DNA of 64,000 bases from Stemphylium vesicarium (Eukaryota; Ascomycota; Dothideomycetes; Pleosporales; Pleosporaceae). Below are positions 1 to 12,407 of the stretch, piece after piece. Each line of letters begins with the position of its first letter. The first letter of the stretch is position 1. The stretch spans positions 1 to 64,000 of the forward strand of contig QXCR01000054.1 of NCBI GenBank assembly GCA_004380135.1. Reading direction: 5' to 3'. Under the pieces are notes generated by a model. It was not told the origin of the DNA and did no database searches. It worked only from the letters and a program-made list of their open reading frames with translations. The translations under genes were made by a program, and so were the position numbers.

Positions 1-1408
1 CCGCGTACCCAGCCATCTGCCCATCTACTAGCCACCCAATTGAGCCTATATTACCCTCGGATTGGGACGATCATGAGTAAACTCAACACCAAAATACTAT
101 CGTGAGATTGCTCTACCCGCAAAACGAGCAGTCTTATATAACGCTTTGGCGCCTAACGCGACCAAGCTGAACAATCAAGCCTCAATCAAGCCACTGAAAA
201 CGCCTCATCAAGCTAAACAATCAAGCTCACTTCACCTGAAACAGCAATCAATCCAAGCTAACGCCTCGAGATTGATTGGCTTGATTGTTGACACCTATGA
301 TGCTTTACGCCATCTTCACTCACGGCTCCAATAATTGTGATGCTAAGATCAGACTAACTATCATAGTCAGTGCCTGGACTGTCGTAGTGGATACCTGCGA
401 TGATACATACCAAGCCTGGTTCAGTGGTGAGTACGATATCTTGATCTTGAACTAATTAGTGACACCGCTGGTCCTCTGCGGCCGGTAAAAGCTGGCATCC
501 TGAGATTCTTAGCAAGTATGGCGATCGTGACTTGGTATGAGGGTGAGCTTCAATGCAAATTGGCGCAAACACTGTAGTTGTCCGGGTGGAAAGAGCGACC
601 TTGGCGTTGCCGCTAGCAACGCGCTGCCTTGGCCGTGGTCAGGCACAGCAAACGGCAACGATGATGGCAGTCGAATCACCGATCCTGAACACTGCAAAGA
701 TGTGAATGAAATATTGCCCAAATTCCGAATCTGAAGACCCTACAGCTATGAAACATTGTAATGGAGTGACCCGCGAGGTAGAAGAACGCTCGTTGCCTCG
801 AAATATACGGTTTGGATTTTGGGATTGAACTGAGGAAATGCTCTCGGTTCTTTAATTACAGATGCTAATTGGGTGCAGCCCAGTGTGAAGGCAATAAATA
901 TACGGAGAGAGGTGATCAGAATGGGTGGATTTTGAACAGCTCATCTAGAGGAGATGGGGAGGACGTGTGACAAAGGAGCATCTCCAAGGCAGCGTCTTAC
1001 TTTTCAAAATGAGAATACAAAGAGGTCGGTGTGGGATAAGCTTCACTTGAGGTCATTATCGAATGAAGCATGAATAGGCCAGGTATGAGTTGTCATGGCC
1101 TCTTCACAAGCACGCAAATTCAGTGACGCTGCTTTATGAACCTCACGAGACAGAAAGCTAGGGACCCAATACTATTTATTCAAGATGCTCAGACGGCAAT
1201 GGATCCATCCTTCGTTGTCCCAAAGCAATAGAGAGAGGTGATGTCAAAAGACGAAGTTCACTCGGCTCAACTCCGCATAACCGCCGATCACCCACTAGCG
1301 CCTTATGCAAACCGCGCAAACACCAAAGCAGCCGCAACGACTGATCTCATACACGGCCTCTCTGCCACCCATCCGAATTGCGCTCCCGCAACAAAACAAA
1401 CCCACACA
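1..1408. other. Left-end stretch without a recognisable gene
   Basis: No reading frame here looks like a conserved protein; the longest are short and of biased composition. Bases about 165-290 carry several copies of a CAATCAAGC-type word, with the reverse complement GGCTTGATTG near 277, so the stretch could fold into a loose hairpin. I see no transposon coding sequence. The 3' part presumably holds the promoter of the COA1-like gene. Confidence 0.4.
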
Positions 1409-2188
1409 ATGCCACCGCCACGGCTCTCCCCCGCTTTGCTGCGAGCACGGCCTCAAGCACGATACCAATGTCTCCGCTGGATAGCACCCCTCCGCTACGC
1501 ATCCACGACACCAACCCAGCCGCACGATGTAAAACCCGTAGTACCCTGGAAAACACCCACAAGCGTCTGGTCGCCCGAGAACCTGATTCCTCCGCCCAAA
1601 GACGGGGAGATACTATTAGAACGGCGTCCAAACCGGGCTTTACCACCGTACGTTCAAAACATCTCGATCCCTCCTGCACTCCACCGCAAACCAGCCGTTG
1701 AAGTAAATAACAACGACTAAAAAAAACTCACATGCTAACAGCAAACCCTTTACAACAGAGTCCCACCCCTAATATCCCCCCAAGTCCTAAAAACCCTCCC
1801 CATATTCATCCTCGCAATGACCGCCTCCCTCTTCGCCTTCTTCAACTACCAAAAGCAAGAATCCTCCGTCGTAACCGCAACCCTCTACGCGCTGCGCACG
1901 AACCCCGCTGTGCGCGAGCTGCTCGGCGACGAGATTTACTTTGCCAGCAAGTACCCGTGGATCAAGGGCGAAATTAACCAGGTTCATGGCCGCATCGAGA
2001 TCAGTTTTTGGGTCAAGGGGACCAAGAGGGCCGGCGAGGTCAGGCTTAGGTGTAGGCGGAAGGGAAGGGGTGGCTTGTATTTTACGCAGGAGTATAGTCT
2101 TACGTTGGAGGATGGGACGAGGTTGGAGCTTTATGATCCCGCTGGCAATGCTATTGATCCGTTTCAGGCGATCGCTCAGGAAGATTGA
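1409..2188 (+). CDS. COA1: COA1-like cytochrome c oxidase assembly factor, mitochondrial
   Basis: Two exons, 1409-1702 and 1742-2188, give about 246 residues. The N-terminus is arginine-rich and lacks acidic residues, as in a mitochondrial presequence (MPPPRLSPALLRARPQARY). A single hydrophobic segment (TLPIFILAMTASLFAFFNY) follows the splice junction, then the conserved Coa1 region with NPAVRELLGDEI and the GRIEISFWVKG strand. The known role of Coa1 is in early assembly of Cox1 into complex IV at the inner membrane. The exon join at GTAAAT...CTAACAG keeps frame (GTTGAA then CAAACC) and gives an intron of only 39 nt; the nearby AG at 1757-1758 would break the frame. An upstream in-frame ATG at 1241 exists, but the presequence favours 1409. 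Family assignment rests on recalled motif similarity. Confidence 0.8.
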
Positions 2189-2738
2189 GGGGGATGAGGA
2201 ATGTGAGGGGGTGTTGAGGGGGCGCGCAATGGGCAGATTGGAGGCGCATATGATGTCGAGACTGGGTCTGCGAAAGGACAGCGATCATGACGGTCGTATT
2301 AGGGCAGATTGAGGCCATCTCGCCATTTCTGTATAACACATGTAGATATAGTTGTGCACCACGTCATGTACAGTAGCACACATGCATTGGAAGAGACACT
2401 GAGGCATGAAACAGCAATGCTATACATTGCTATACAGAATACATGTATATATCTATACTGATATGAGAGAAGTAGGAAAAGAAAATGACAGTGGTGGTGG
2501 TGTCTTCTTCACTAAAGAAGAAAGAACATGCTCAACAGTTTTGTAGTTTCCCGGAGCGCCCCAATGAATGTAAATGATTCCCCTTGTATGGAAAGAAGAA
2601 ACGCCGCTGCTGTATTCTGGAGCAGTATGCTGATGTAAACAGAGTTAAGGAAAGAAAGAAAGAAAGTGGTATCATAGTTCTCGTGCTCTTCTGCCCCCTC
2701 CACCTCTAACCGACCCCCTAGATGCAAGAAAAGATGGC
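2189..2738. other. Convergent 3' regions
   Basis: Space between two convergently transcribed genes. It is AT-richer, with TATATA-like words near 2440-2450 and a short GAAA tract near 2655. No gene is seen. Confidence 0.4.
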
Positions 2739-3827
2739 TTAGATCTTGTCAAAGTCTAGCTCAGGTCTCCTTACACTGGGGTGGTGGGCGAGGTTTGGCT
2801 TGACGAGGTGTGCGAATTGAGGGTTTACGTTGAGAGGGTAGCTGATCTGAGGCATGCGGGCAGTCTCTTGCTCCTGCTCCTCGCGCTGACGCTGCCAGAA
2901 CTTCTTCCTGGCTGGCTCTCCTGAAGTGGTGCGAGAGTAGATGGACGAACTTGGGCGGTGAGAGAAGAAACCGGGCTTGGCTGGCGATTGGCTGTGGTAC
3001 GAAGGTAGGAAAGATTGACGGGCTGTGCGGAAGGCGCGGGCAGGGTTGAAGTCAAACTGCGAGAGGCGGTTGTGCTCGCTCTCCTGGTTGGCCGCGGGGG
3101 CTTGAGGAGAGCCGCAGTCGACGGGTGGTGTGCCCATGCGCATGGGTGGTGTTCCTCCATGTACGTTCGTGCGAGACGAGGTGCTGCCAGTGTGGTGTGT
3201 GGTAATAGTAAAAGCCTTGTGCTTGGAGTCGTATTGGGATCCGTTGTACTGAGATTGAGTCTCGACGTCCTCGTGAAGAGTCATAGCTCCTCTTGAGCGT
3301 ACCATACGGGCGGTGATGTTACGAGACCTGTCGCGGAAGACGAAGCTTGCAACAACGTTGAAGAGGCCGATGACGATGGCGAGGATGCCCGAAGCAAGGA
3401 GCAAGCGCCAAAAGGGCATAGTGAGAGACTCCTGGCTGGTAGCCTCCTTGTTCATGTTGCCGAGCAGGTTCAAGCCGACAATCATCATAGCACATCCCAG
3501 TGTGACGAACCCATGCGAGGGGCTAAGAAGAGGCCAGTTGCGAGCGTAGAAGTCGCGGAACAGCGAACATTCTGAGACGATGAAAAAAAGCCCAGCCAGA
3601 GCGGTAATGACGTGACTCGTTGCATCGAAGAAAAAGAACTAGTCGTTGTTAGCATTTGCTTGTCTACTGATGACAGCTTTACATACCTTGGAGATAATGA
3701 AAGTCTTGATCAGCATAACAACACTGCTAGCCACCACGGAAGCGAGAGCGATGATGTTCAGTCCGCGAAGGACGTTAAGGATAATGTAGCCCGGACCAGC
3801 CAGGTGTTCAGCTGAGAGAAGAGCCAT
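2739..3827 (-). CDS. Four-helix fungal membrane protein with hydrophilic C-terminal tail
   Basis: Exons 3687-3827 and 2739-3638 (minus strand) join at GTATGT...ACTAG, phase 0, with a 48 nt intron carrying a GCTAAC branch point. The product is about 346 residues. Four hydrophobic segments lie in the first 140 residues: YIILNVLRGLNIIALASVV, the stretch after FFFFDATSHVIT, a third around TLGCAMMIVGLNLL, and a fourth around LLASGILAIVIGLFNVVASF. The remaining 200 residues are polar, rich in Ser, Arg, Gln and Pro, and probably cytosolic and disordered. I recall this architecture from a fungal-specific family (DUF7598-like), but no function is known to me. The assignment as an integral membrane protein is seen in the sequence; the family name is from memory. 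Confidence 0.7.
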
Positions 3828-4972
3828 TTCGTTTTTGTGGAGAGATACGTGTCTGCTCGAAAGTTCGAGGTCGTGGATAAATGCAATTGGTCTGACCAGC
3901 AGTTAAGAGAGGGAGAAGCGCGTCGAGCGATGGGTAAAGGAAGAGAGTGTGTGGGTTGAAGAAGTTAGGGTTTAGAAAGTAAGTAGAGGGAATATCCCAC
4001 GCCGTCAAGGCAGCACGCCTTCGACAATAGTAACAATAGCGAGCAATAGAGACCGAAGATGGAGAGTGAGAGGCAAGACTCGAGGTGAAGAAGGAACCTC
4101 AGGACAAATTGCGCCGCTAGCCTAACCTGCCGTTGTCGCGAACCTTACAATAGCTCAAATAAAGCCCATTGCGCTAGGTTCTCCCATTGCCTCACGTTTG
4201 ACTGGCCCAAATGAGTCCAACGACTATTCTTGCGCTCGTGCTACCGGCAGATGTGAAACGCTCCCCGCTAGACTCGGCGGGAACTGGAGAAGGAAAATGG
4301 CCCAGTCAGTCATCTCTCAGCTGGCAGACTCGGTAACGAAATTGTCGCACGGCAAGGTACCAGGTCCTCGTGGGGTTATGGCATCCAGACGATGATGCGT
4401 GGTATGGTCGACGTGTGGCAGTCGCGTAGTGATTGGCTTTGAGGCCTCCAATCGCGCCCGCGTAGCCGCAGGGGTGGCGTTTCAGGTTTAGAAACATCCG
4501 CACGTTATGGGCCGCACGATCTGCGGGCGGCAAGATGCAAGCGGGCCTTTCGTCGTTAGCACTTCAATTTCACCAGTGCGAGGCGCCGCCGTGGGGACCG
4601 AGTAGTCTGGAAGTCGTTGTTTGGGAGAGCTTACAGTGGAGACGGAAGGCGCGAGGATGGATGATGCACATGGCGCCAAGCCAGGGACTGTCAGCAACAC
4701 AGAAGTTTAATCGATGGGCCGCTCCACCTGCTCATCTTCGATCAAACCCAGTACAAATTCTAGACCCTGCCCACATGCCAGCAAACATGTTGACTTGGTG
4801 ATGGTTTCAAAAACATTGATCACCTTCATGGCATCAAAATCACATGCACCAGACCTAACAATATCTCAGAATGTAAAAGTGTATTCGAGGAGCCATGGGG
4901 TATAATGCGTGAATCAATACAAGGCAAGCAAAGCCCAAAACTCCACCTTCAGATCGACATGAACGTCGTAGA
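3828..4972. other. Intergenic stretch, no gene seen
   Basis: It contains the promoter and 5' leader of the membrane-protein gene at its left side and the 3' flank of the PHD gene at its right. The open frames are short and overlap on both strands without recognisable motifs. Confidence 0.4.
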
Positions 4973-7908
4973 TTAATTGACCGTAAGCCCAGTCCCGAGC
5001 CTCTTCCCGACTCTGTAGATGTGCCGCGGTCGGGGTAATCGGCCACGGACCTGACCAGGATGTTAGCAAGCATTCATACGTGTTGCTTTCGGCTGACTTA
5101 CCAGTGTGCCGTCCCTGAAAGCCAGTTCGTTTCCGTCGTTCATTGGAATTGCATTAGCTGGGAGGTTGAAGACTTCGCGTAAGGACTGGTTCGCATCACA
5201 GTCGTTCGTAATCGTGTCGTTTCTCCATGTGCTTCCTTTCTGTTTGACCTCCACAATTTGAGGTCTCCATGCCCCATCGCTTTCATCATGAATGTCCTGC
5301 CGCCCGTACCTCCGGACGTGCGCTAGACGGTGGTTTGAGTCGAAGAATTGTTTACGGGAAGGGCGCTCCCGGATCTCCGTCAGTTTTACGGCCTTCTCTT
5401 CCTGGGTCATCGTCTCGATTGATGGCTTCATGTCACGTGGATATACGCAATGAATGCTGGTCTCGCGCTTAGTTTCGTGGTTATGGTTGGTCGTGTCCCT
5501 TACAGAGGGTGCGGTAGAGCTTTCGAAGGGGTTGAATGATGGGCTGTCGTTCGAACTGATGCTAGCCGGTGAAGCGACGGTGCTAGGGTCCGATGCCGCT
5601 GGGGTTGCAGCAAAGTTCCGGGGAGATGATGCGCTTTTAAAGGCCCTCCTTGAACTACCTTTTGTAGACCGTATTGCCACATTCTTGATAGCTTTCCTCC
5701 GAGTAACCTCACTGTGGAGTTTTGGTGTAGCTTTTGCATGTCTCTCGAGATCACACCCGGAGTCTACCATAGAGGCTGGCCGTGCGAAATTTTCATGCTG
5801 ATCCTGCGGTCTCTCTTGCTGCGATTGGCTGGTAACATAGTCGCAGTATTCCCTTTCGTAATGAGCTCTAAAGGCCGCGTTGGCGAAGCCATACATCACC
5901 CGGGCCTCGTGCGATCCAGCAGTCTCTCCACCACTGAACTCTTTACTGATGGAGAGAACTGCCTTCAAACTCTTCTCCCAAGCGCCCTGTCCCTTGTAAA
6001 GGTGGGGAAACCTCAGGGCTACCCAATCAATGATTTGCAAAACGGTCATTCTAGAGCCGTTTGCACAAGCAAGCGCAATCCTAGCCAACTCGCGGTTTGC
6101 ATAGCGCTTTTCACGCAAGGATAAATTCGAGTCTTCGACATTCGAGCCACCAGATCTGTGAGGAGGTAGAGATAGATCTACCTTATCAGAAGGATCTTCC
6201 AACCGCACATGCTCTGGCCCTGCTCGCTTGGAGGGTGTAGTGGACATAGTTGTAGCATCGTCTTTCTCATTGTACCACTTTTGGAGGGAAATCTTTGTCC
6301 GCACACCCTCTTTCTCGGGCAGTGTAGATAATACAGACACTGGTGGCTCGTCCACTTGCTTCCGGCTGGGCATAAGCGGTGGGGGATGATCGCCCACGTC
6401 GATTTGAACTTCATGATGTAGTAACTGGAACAAGTCACAGTCAGGAGAAGTGCTTGCTTCCTTCAGCTTCACAGGTAGTGTTACGACTTTCTGTTCTGAT
6501 TTGTCTGTGGCTGACATTGCTTCTGTGGTATCGGTCGGCTCAAGGAGGTTATCGTGCGATGGAGTAAACGTGCGAGACGTCTCATCACCGACCTTCCTTA
6601 TCTTCGGTTTTAGTGTCGTACGACTCGGATGAAACCAAGAAACAGGCCCAGGTTTCTCTACTGAATTGGGTACCGCTGCTGAAGGCCTCGAATTTCCTGC
6701 TTCCGCGCTGCTCGTTGGGGCGGGCACAGTACTAGCAATGACGGAATCAGGGGTCTCAGGTATTTCTAGCTGGTTCATCTTCTCCATACGCAACTTCGTT
6801 CGACAGCTTTGACTAGAGATAGTTAGATCTGGCCAATATCAAATGCCCTATCGCACATACCATTGAGGACTCTTGTCACCGGGACGAGCTAGGATGGTTT
6901 GTTTTCGACAAACCGAACAAAGAGCTATTGAAGGTGTGCGCTTATGTACAGGAGCCGAGGATTCGAGGGCCGATACACCACTGGAAGCTTGGACATAGTG
7001 CGGTTGCTGCAATGGAGGTTCAGGGATGTTGAGCTGGCTCGAGCGCTGTGTCGGCGTGTTTGGAACTTCCAAGTGTTCAGGTGACTTTGGCTCACGTCGT
7101 CGAGATACATGACGAGCTTCTCTGATTTGGATAGACTCATCGATCGTGCCTACACCTGAGGTGCTGACACTGAAGGTCTCATTCTTCTCAGTACTCTTCC
7201 GGGATAGACCAGACGGAATTGCTGTAGGTAACGGTTGAGCACTCCTTGGCTTGAAGATATCCCTGACTACAGAGGGTTTAGTCGGGGCCGACACAGAAGA
7301 CAAAGCTGGCCTGGCTGGCCTGGCTGGCTTCCCGCCATTGTTCAGACACGCCGAGCATCTCCAGCGTTCCCTATTATTGTCAGATTTTGCTCAAAGAGTG
7401 CGAGGATTGTAGCTTACGGATCGACACCTTGAGTAAGTGGAGGCCTTCGACAACTATCGTGGTACGATCTAGCACATCCAGGACAAGTGATGATGGGGTT
7501 GTAACTTGTAGCGGTGGTTTTATCGCAGACTCGGCAAGCGGGCTTGCAAGAGATATGCGACTTGGCCGAGCGTTTTGGAGAATTTGAGTGTCCGTCCAGC
7601 GACGATCCATTTCTGAGTCTATCCTTTTGTGCATGATGAACAGCTGGCGCCGGAAACAAGTGAAAGCTTTGAGAGGACCCAGAAAGACGCCCAGCATTAG
7701 GAACACGAGGGGGCTCGTATACTGTACGCTGACGCTTTAGCGGAGGTGGCGATATTGCGCCGGCCTGACGCATTCCCACTTCACTTTGACGGGCGGCAGG
7801 AGGGTTTGACGCGATTTCACGGGCACCCATGCTAGCTCGGTCATGGTGTAGTAGGCTGCTATTGGTGTCAAGATGAGATGCCCTTCGTCCTCCCTCGCTG
7901 TCTCTCAT
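4973..7908 (-). CDS. PHD-finger nuclear protein with winged-helix-like middle region
   Basis: Four exons on the minus strand: 7418-7908, 6861-7370, 5102-6812 and 4973-5050, with introns of 47, 48 and 51 nt, all in phase; about 929 residues. Around residues 130-175 lies a C4HC3 PHD finger (CRVCDK, CPGCARSYHDSC, then WRCSACL across the first intron), a fold that reads histone tails. A second CxxC pair (CSVCRK and, across intron 2, CQSCRTK) may form a zinc ribbon. A helical block beginning EKRYANRELARIALACANG and ending in ALRAHY-like residues resembles a forkhead or winged-helix domain. The C-terminus (NELAFRDGTL...GRLPRPR) is basic. The role is probably chromatin or transcription regulation; no ortholog name is assigned. 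The start is uncertain: a good 3' splice site lies upstream near 7940, so a further 5' exon is possible. Confidence 0.72.
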
Positions 7909-8663
7909 TTGGAAGCGCGTATTCAAACAAAGAATGAACCTGGGGTAGTGTATACGGGTTAGTCATGTATCCCACAATGCAGGTGTTGGGGAGAAGATGT
8001 GGTGAGCGGGGTGCATCAGGTCTTTTCAGTTTGTTGTAAAGCAGCATTTCGCTCCATTGGAGGCTCCGCCTTTGGTTGCACTGTGGGCAGGCACATGCGG
8101 GCATACACTCCCGCGCTGCACGGCGCCACAAGGCAGCGACAAAGGCAAACCATCGCAATGGCTGGCGATCTAACCTTTTACCAGTAGTCATCATGCAAAA
8201 GAGGATACGCGCAAGTCAGCATGGCTATGTACTTACTTCCTGTGTGACCCTAGCTGGTTTACACCAAAACGCCGAAAATGAGTGGGCTAAGTCCAGTAAG
8301 ACGCGCCTACGATGAGGTGCCGCTTCCGCGAAACATTGGGGAAAGAACAGAGTGAGTGCGGCCTATGTGCAGCCATACGGACGCGACAAGATCACATGCG
8401 GGGAAGCGAGTGTGAAGGCAAAGGCGGCGATGGGCCTTTTTGTCGTCGGGTGTCTGGCAAGGTCGCGAAGAAGAGAGAAGTTCCTAGGTAACAAGCGGGA
8501 GCGCGCTATCACGTGCCAATTAGGCGACCCCAGCCCAATGACATGCGGGTGGGGCAGGCGGTAGGCATCTGGCCTCTGACCTCTGGCGTGCATGTGCTTG
8601 GAGCCCTACGCCCCAACTCCATTGCAGCGCGAGCCAATCTGTGAGAATCTCTAAGTAGTGACC
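7909..8663. other. Divergent promoter region between the PHD gene and CEX1
   Basis: GC-rich spacer between divergent genes. On the minus strand a branch-point-like TGACTAAC and acceptor CCCCAG at about 7938-7960 suggest an upstream exon or a 5' UTR intron of the PHD gene. Nothing else is identified. Confidence 0.35.
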
Positions 8664-11206
8664 ATGGATTTCCTCAAGTCTGCAGTCGCCTCGGCGATAT
8701 CGAAAGGCCCTGCATTCGGCTACTCGTTTGGCGATCGTGTCGACTTGAACGACTCTATTTGGACATTGCACAACGGCACAAAGCGAGTATGGCCCGGATC
8801 TCTGCACACGTCCGAATACTTGTTAACACTGGCGCTAGGATGACGGCTCCAAGTGCAGCATCTTCTCCTTCGACATTACCGCCAACAAGTCGCGACTACC
8901 CCTCGCCCGCAATGCGCTCCGCAAACTACGCACCATGCGCCATCCAGGGGTAGTTAAGGTCCTCGACACAGTAGAGACGGAAACTTACATATACATCGCC
9001 ACCGAGCGACTCAGCCCGCTAAGCTGGCACGTAAAGAGAAAGAGTCTCACGGAAGAGACGACAAAATGGGGATTGCACAACATCGCGAAGACGCTCAAGT
9101 TTATAAACGCAGAAGCAGCGTCCATACACGGTTGCGTCCGTCCAGCCTCGATATTCTTCAGCGAAAGCGGCGAGTGGAAACTTGCTGGCTTCGACGCGCT
9201 AAGCTCTGTAAAAGAGGATGACTCCATCATACCGACCTACGGTGGTCTTATACCAGACGCGGGGCGATACATGGCGCCCGAAGTGTCCAAGGGAGGATGG
9301 GAGGTTGTCAAACAAAACCCAACACATTCTGTGGATGCATACAACTATGGAGTTCTGATCTTCGAGGTCTTTAGTGGCAGCTACAACAGTAGCGACCAGC
9401 TAGGGCAAATGAAGAGCATTCCCCCAAGCATGCATCAATCCTACAAACGCCTCCTCAACCCCAACCCGAAGTCGCGCATGAGCGTCGGTCAATTTTTAGA
9501 TCAAGGGAAACGTAATGGAGGCTTCTTCCAGACCCCATTGATCCAGGTCACGGATGACATTGAGAATTTGGGTCTGAAGGCCGAGGACGAGCGGAACGAG
9601 CTACTCGGGTTAGTTCCTGTAGAATACCAAATTTTCACGTGTGCTGATACATAACAGGAAGCTTGACGCTGTTGCAGACGACTTTCCTGCCGACTTCTTC
9701 AAGATGAAGGTACTGCCTGAGCTACTCAAATCGGTCGAGTTTGGGGGCGGAGGTGCGAAAGTGTTCGGCACAATCATGCAAATAGGCCAGAAGCTTTCAG
9801 AAGACGAGTACGAATCCCAGATTACGCCGGTCGTGGTAAGGTTATTTGCAAACCCCGATCGAGGTATTCGCGTATGCCTACTGGACAATCTTCCTCTTAT
9901 GATCGATCACCTCCCACAAAAGCTTGTCAACGACAAGATCTTCCCCCAGATGGTAAGCTTTCACTCTGTTCAGTTTACTTTTATGCTGACTCTCGAAGGT
10001 CACCGGCTTTTCAGACATTGCGCCTGTGGTTAGAGAGCAGACTGTAAAGGCAATTCTTACGGTAGTGCCCAAACTTTCAGATCGTATCGTCAACGGAGAA
10101 CTGCTTCGTCATCTAGCAAAGACAGCAAATGACGAGCAGCCGGGCATACGGACAAACACCACCATTTGCCTCGGAAAAATTGCGCGGAACTTGGGTGCGA
10201 GTGTAGGTTGTGTCTGTGTTCAACAACTAGTAGCATACTGATCTTTTGTCAGAGCCGAGCTAAAGTACTCGCTGCCGCCTTCTCGCGCTCCCTGCGCGAT
10301 CCGTTCGTACATGCCCGAAATGCAGCCCTTCTAGCATTGGCTGCAACAGTCGACCTCTTCACTGAGGACGATTGCGCGAGCAGGCTTCTTCCGATCATGT
10401 GTCCGTCACTGATTGACAAAGAAAAGCTCATTCGCGACCAGGCACAGAAAAGTGTCGATATCTACATTGCACGCATCCGAAAGTTTGCCGCTACGATGCC
10501 CGATACTGTCCTGCCGCCGCCTGGCGCTGCCACTAGTGGAGCACCGACGCCGCGTATGGGGACACCTGCGAATGACTCTTCTTGGACAGGATGGGCTATT
10601 TCTAGCTTTACGAACAAACTAGCGACAACAGCTGGACAGATTCAGGCCGGTTCCGCAGCAACCAACGGGGCAGCAGACCAGAGATCGGCTTCAGTGCCGC
10701 CAGCTACCACAACGACCAGCAAACCGCCAGTCCCACTGGCAACGAAGCCAGGAATGGCACTTCACAGCGCAAAGAGTACTGCATCTATACCCACTGTCAC
10801 CTCACCAGATCCAGCCTCTGCCTTTGACGACGAAGTAGAGGACTTCAACAACGACTGGGGTGGTTTTGCTGACGATGAGGACAAACCACAAGAGGAAGAG
10901 GATCCATGGGGTGCGCCGACCGTGTCGAAGCCAGCCTCTACAACTTCATATGATGATAAAGGCGAGCCTGACTTTGCAGGATGGTTGGCAGCACAATCAG
11001 GTGCGAAGAAACCAGCAAAGAACCCTCTACCAAAGGGCCTCACCAAGTCGACACCAGCGGCCAAGGCAGCTAGGCCTGTTGTCGGGGGAAGGTCAAGTAC
11101 CACGGGGTCAACGAGGAAGGTAGTTGTACCGCCGAAGAAGGAGGTTAAGAAAGAGGAACCGAAAGCGACTGAAGAAGAAGAGGAAGGGTGGGGTGATGCA
11201 TGGTGA
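8664..11206 (+). CDS. CEX1: SCY1/CEX1-type pseudokinase with HEAT repeats (tRNA export / trafficking)
   Basis: Five exons: 8664-8786, 8839-9608, 9658-9952, 9999-10202 and 10253-11206, all phase-consistent, about 781 residues. Residues 1 to about 290 form a protein-kinase-like domain that has lost the catalytic motifs: the HRD position reads HGCVRPASI and the DFG position reads LAGFD. This is the hallmark of the Scyl family. The middle (DFPADFFKMKVLPELL, LPLMIDHLPQKLVNDKIFPQM, RSLRDPFVHARNAALLALA) is a run of HEAT repeats. The C-terminus is low complexity and acidic, ending EEGWGDAW, like the COPI-binding tails of Scyl1. In yeast Cex1 takes aminoacyl-tRNA from export receptors at the nuclear pore; animal SCYL1 acts in Golgi-ER retrograde traffic. 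Confidence 0.88.
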
Positions 11207-11368
11207 TTAATGAAGGAGCCCGCAGATGATGTCGGTTGTTCAGCATAGCGACGGCGTCTTCTGGAATAGATTGCAAATAATACGCATCTCGGTTCACGGC
11301 CGAGTCTTAGTTTCGAGCATCTACAGTCTTAGGGATACAGTATGTTACATGTGTTCTTCACAGTAGGT

Positions 11369-11941
11369 TTACTTATTTTCTTCCTTCTCACGCTTGCCAA
11401 ATGTGTACGCCAGCCCACAACCCACAACGTTGACTGCGCAAAGAGCTAGTGATCCTCCTCTTACCACACCTCGAACGCTGAACTTATTCCTAACGCCCTG
11501 ACGTTTGGGTCAGTGCTGCCTCTGCTGACTGGCATCGGTGGCGAATGACGTCTTCACCAGTAGCAAACTTGAACATACCTGACTTCTTCGCATTGCAAGC
11601 AAAGCGTACAGTCCACTCCATGCAGCCGTGATACCAGCCGAGTCCGTCTTGTAGTCGCTCAGATTCAGATACGACGAGAACAGCAAGACGGGTGGGAACA
11701 TCATGGGAAAGGCCTGGAAGGGGCGAGCATGCTGGGCTGTGATGAGAGTCGCTAGTAGCGTAGGCGGTACAGAGTTCTCTGTTAGAAGGTCAGTCATACA
11801 CGTCCGCATATACTAGGATGTCAATACGCGGAGTGAGGCACGTGAGCCCAAGGCCTGGGGCAAGAGACATGGATAGATGATGGACATACCTCCCCAGTTT
11901 CTCAGCGATTGGAGCACAGATTGCTGCGGTGGTTGAGACAT
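11369..11941 (-). CDS. AIM19-like small mitochondrial membrane protein
   Basis: Three minus-strand exons, 11890-11941, 11579-11778 and 11369-11497, encode about 126 residues. Introns are 111 and 81 nt with GTATGT donors and the phases agree. Hydrophobic segments are TLLATLITAQHARPF, FPMMFPPVLLFSSYL, ITAAWSGLYALLAMRR and a last one around SLALCAVNVVGCGLAY. The order of short helices with a central AAWSGLYALL motif followed by a basic turn resembles yeast Aim19, a small mitochondrial protein of unknown function. This identification comes from recalled similarity and is moderate; the gene structure is firmer. It converges with CEX1 and diverges from the J-protein gene. Confidence 0.6.
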
Positions 11942-12407
11942 TGTTGTCGCTTTGAATTCTACAAAAAGATTCGAAAGAGAGGGGAAAGTTTGTTGATTTG
12001 ACTGTCTGAATTTCAAGGAAGTGGTTGCGCAAAAGTACACGGATGGATTGAGATTGGTGAGGTTCAATGACGTTAGGCCCGCGAGTGGACCGTTCAGGCC
12101 GTGCCAACCCAGCTTCTGTCAACTGGCCTCGTCGGGAGAGGCTCGCGGAACTTCAATAACAGATAACGACTTCAACACAGAGGCTCGACCCACAACATAC
12201 CCACGACCGGCGCTTCCGGACAATCGGATTATCCCACGCACACGGCAGTTCATCGAGAATTCACAACAACCAGCCTTCGGTCTTTATCTGCGCATCGGTC
12301 TTTCACCACCACGGCTGCCCACCCGGCGGCATACCTAATCTCCCTCCTCCACAAACCAGCGCACACACGTATACCCCACACAACCCCGTCTCGGCTCCCA
12401 AAAAAAA

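Noticed and set aside
8935..9654. A separate kinase gene
   Set aside because: It is exon 2 of the CEX1-like gene and lacks catalytic residues.
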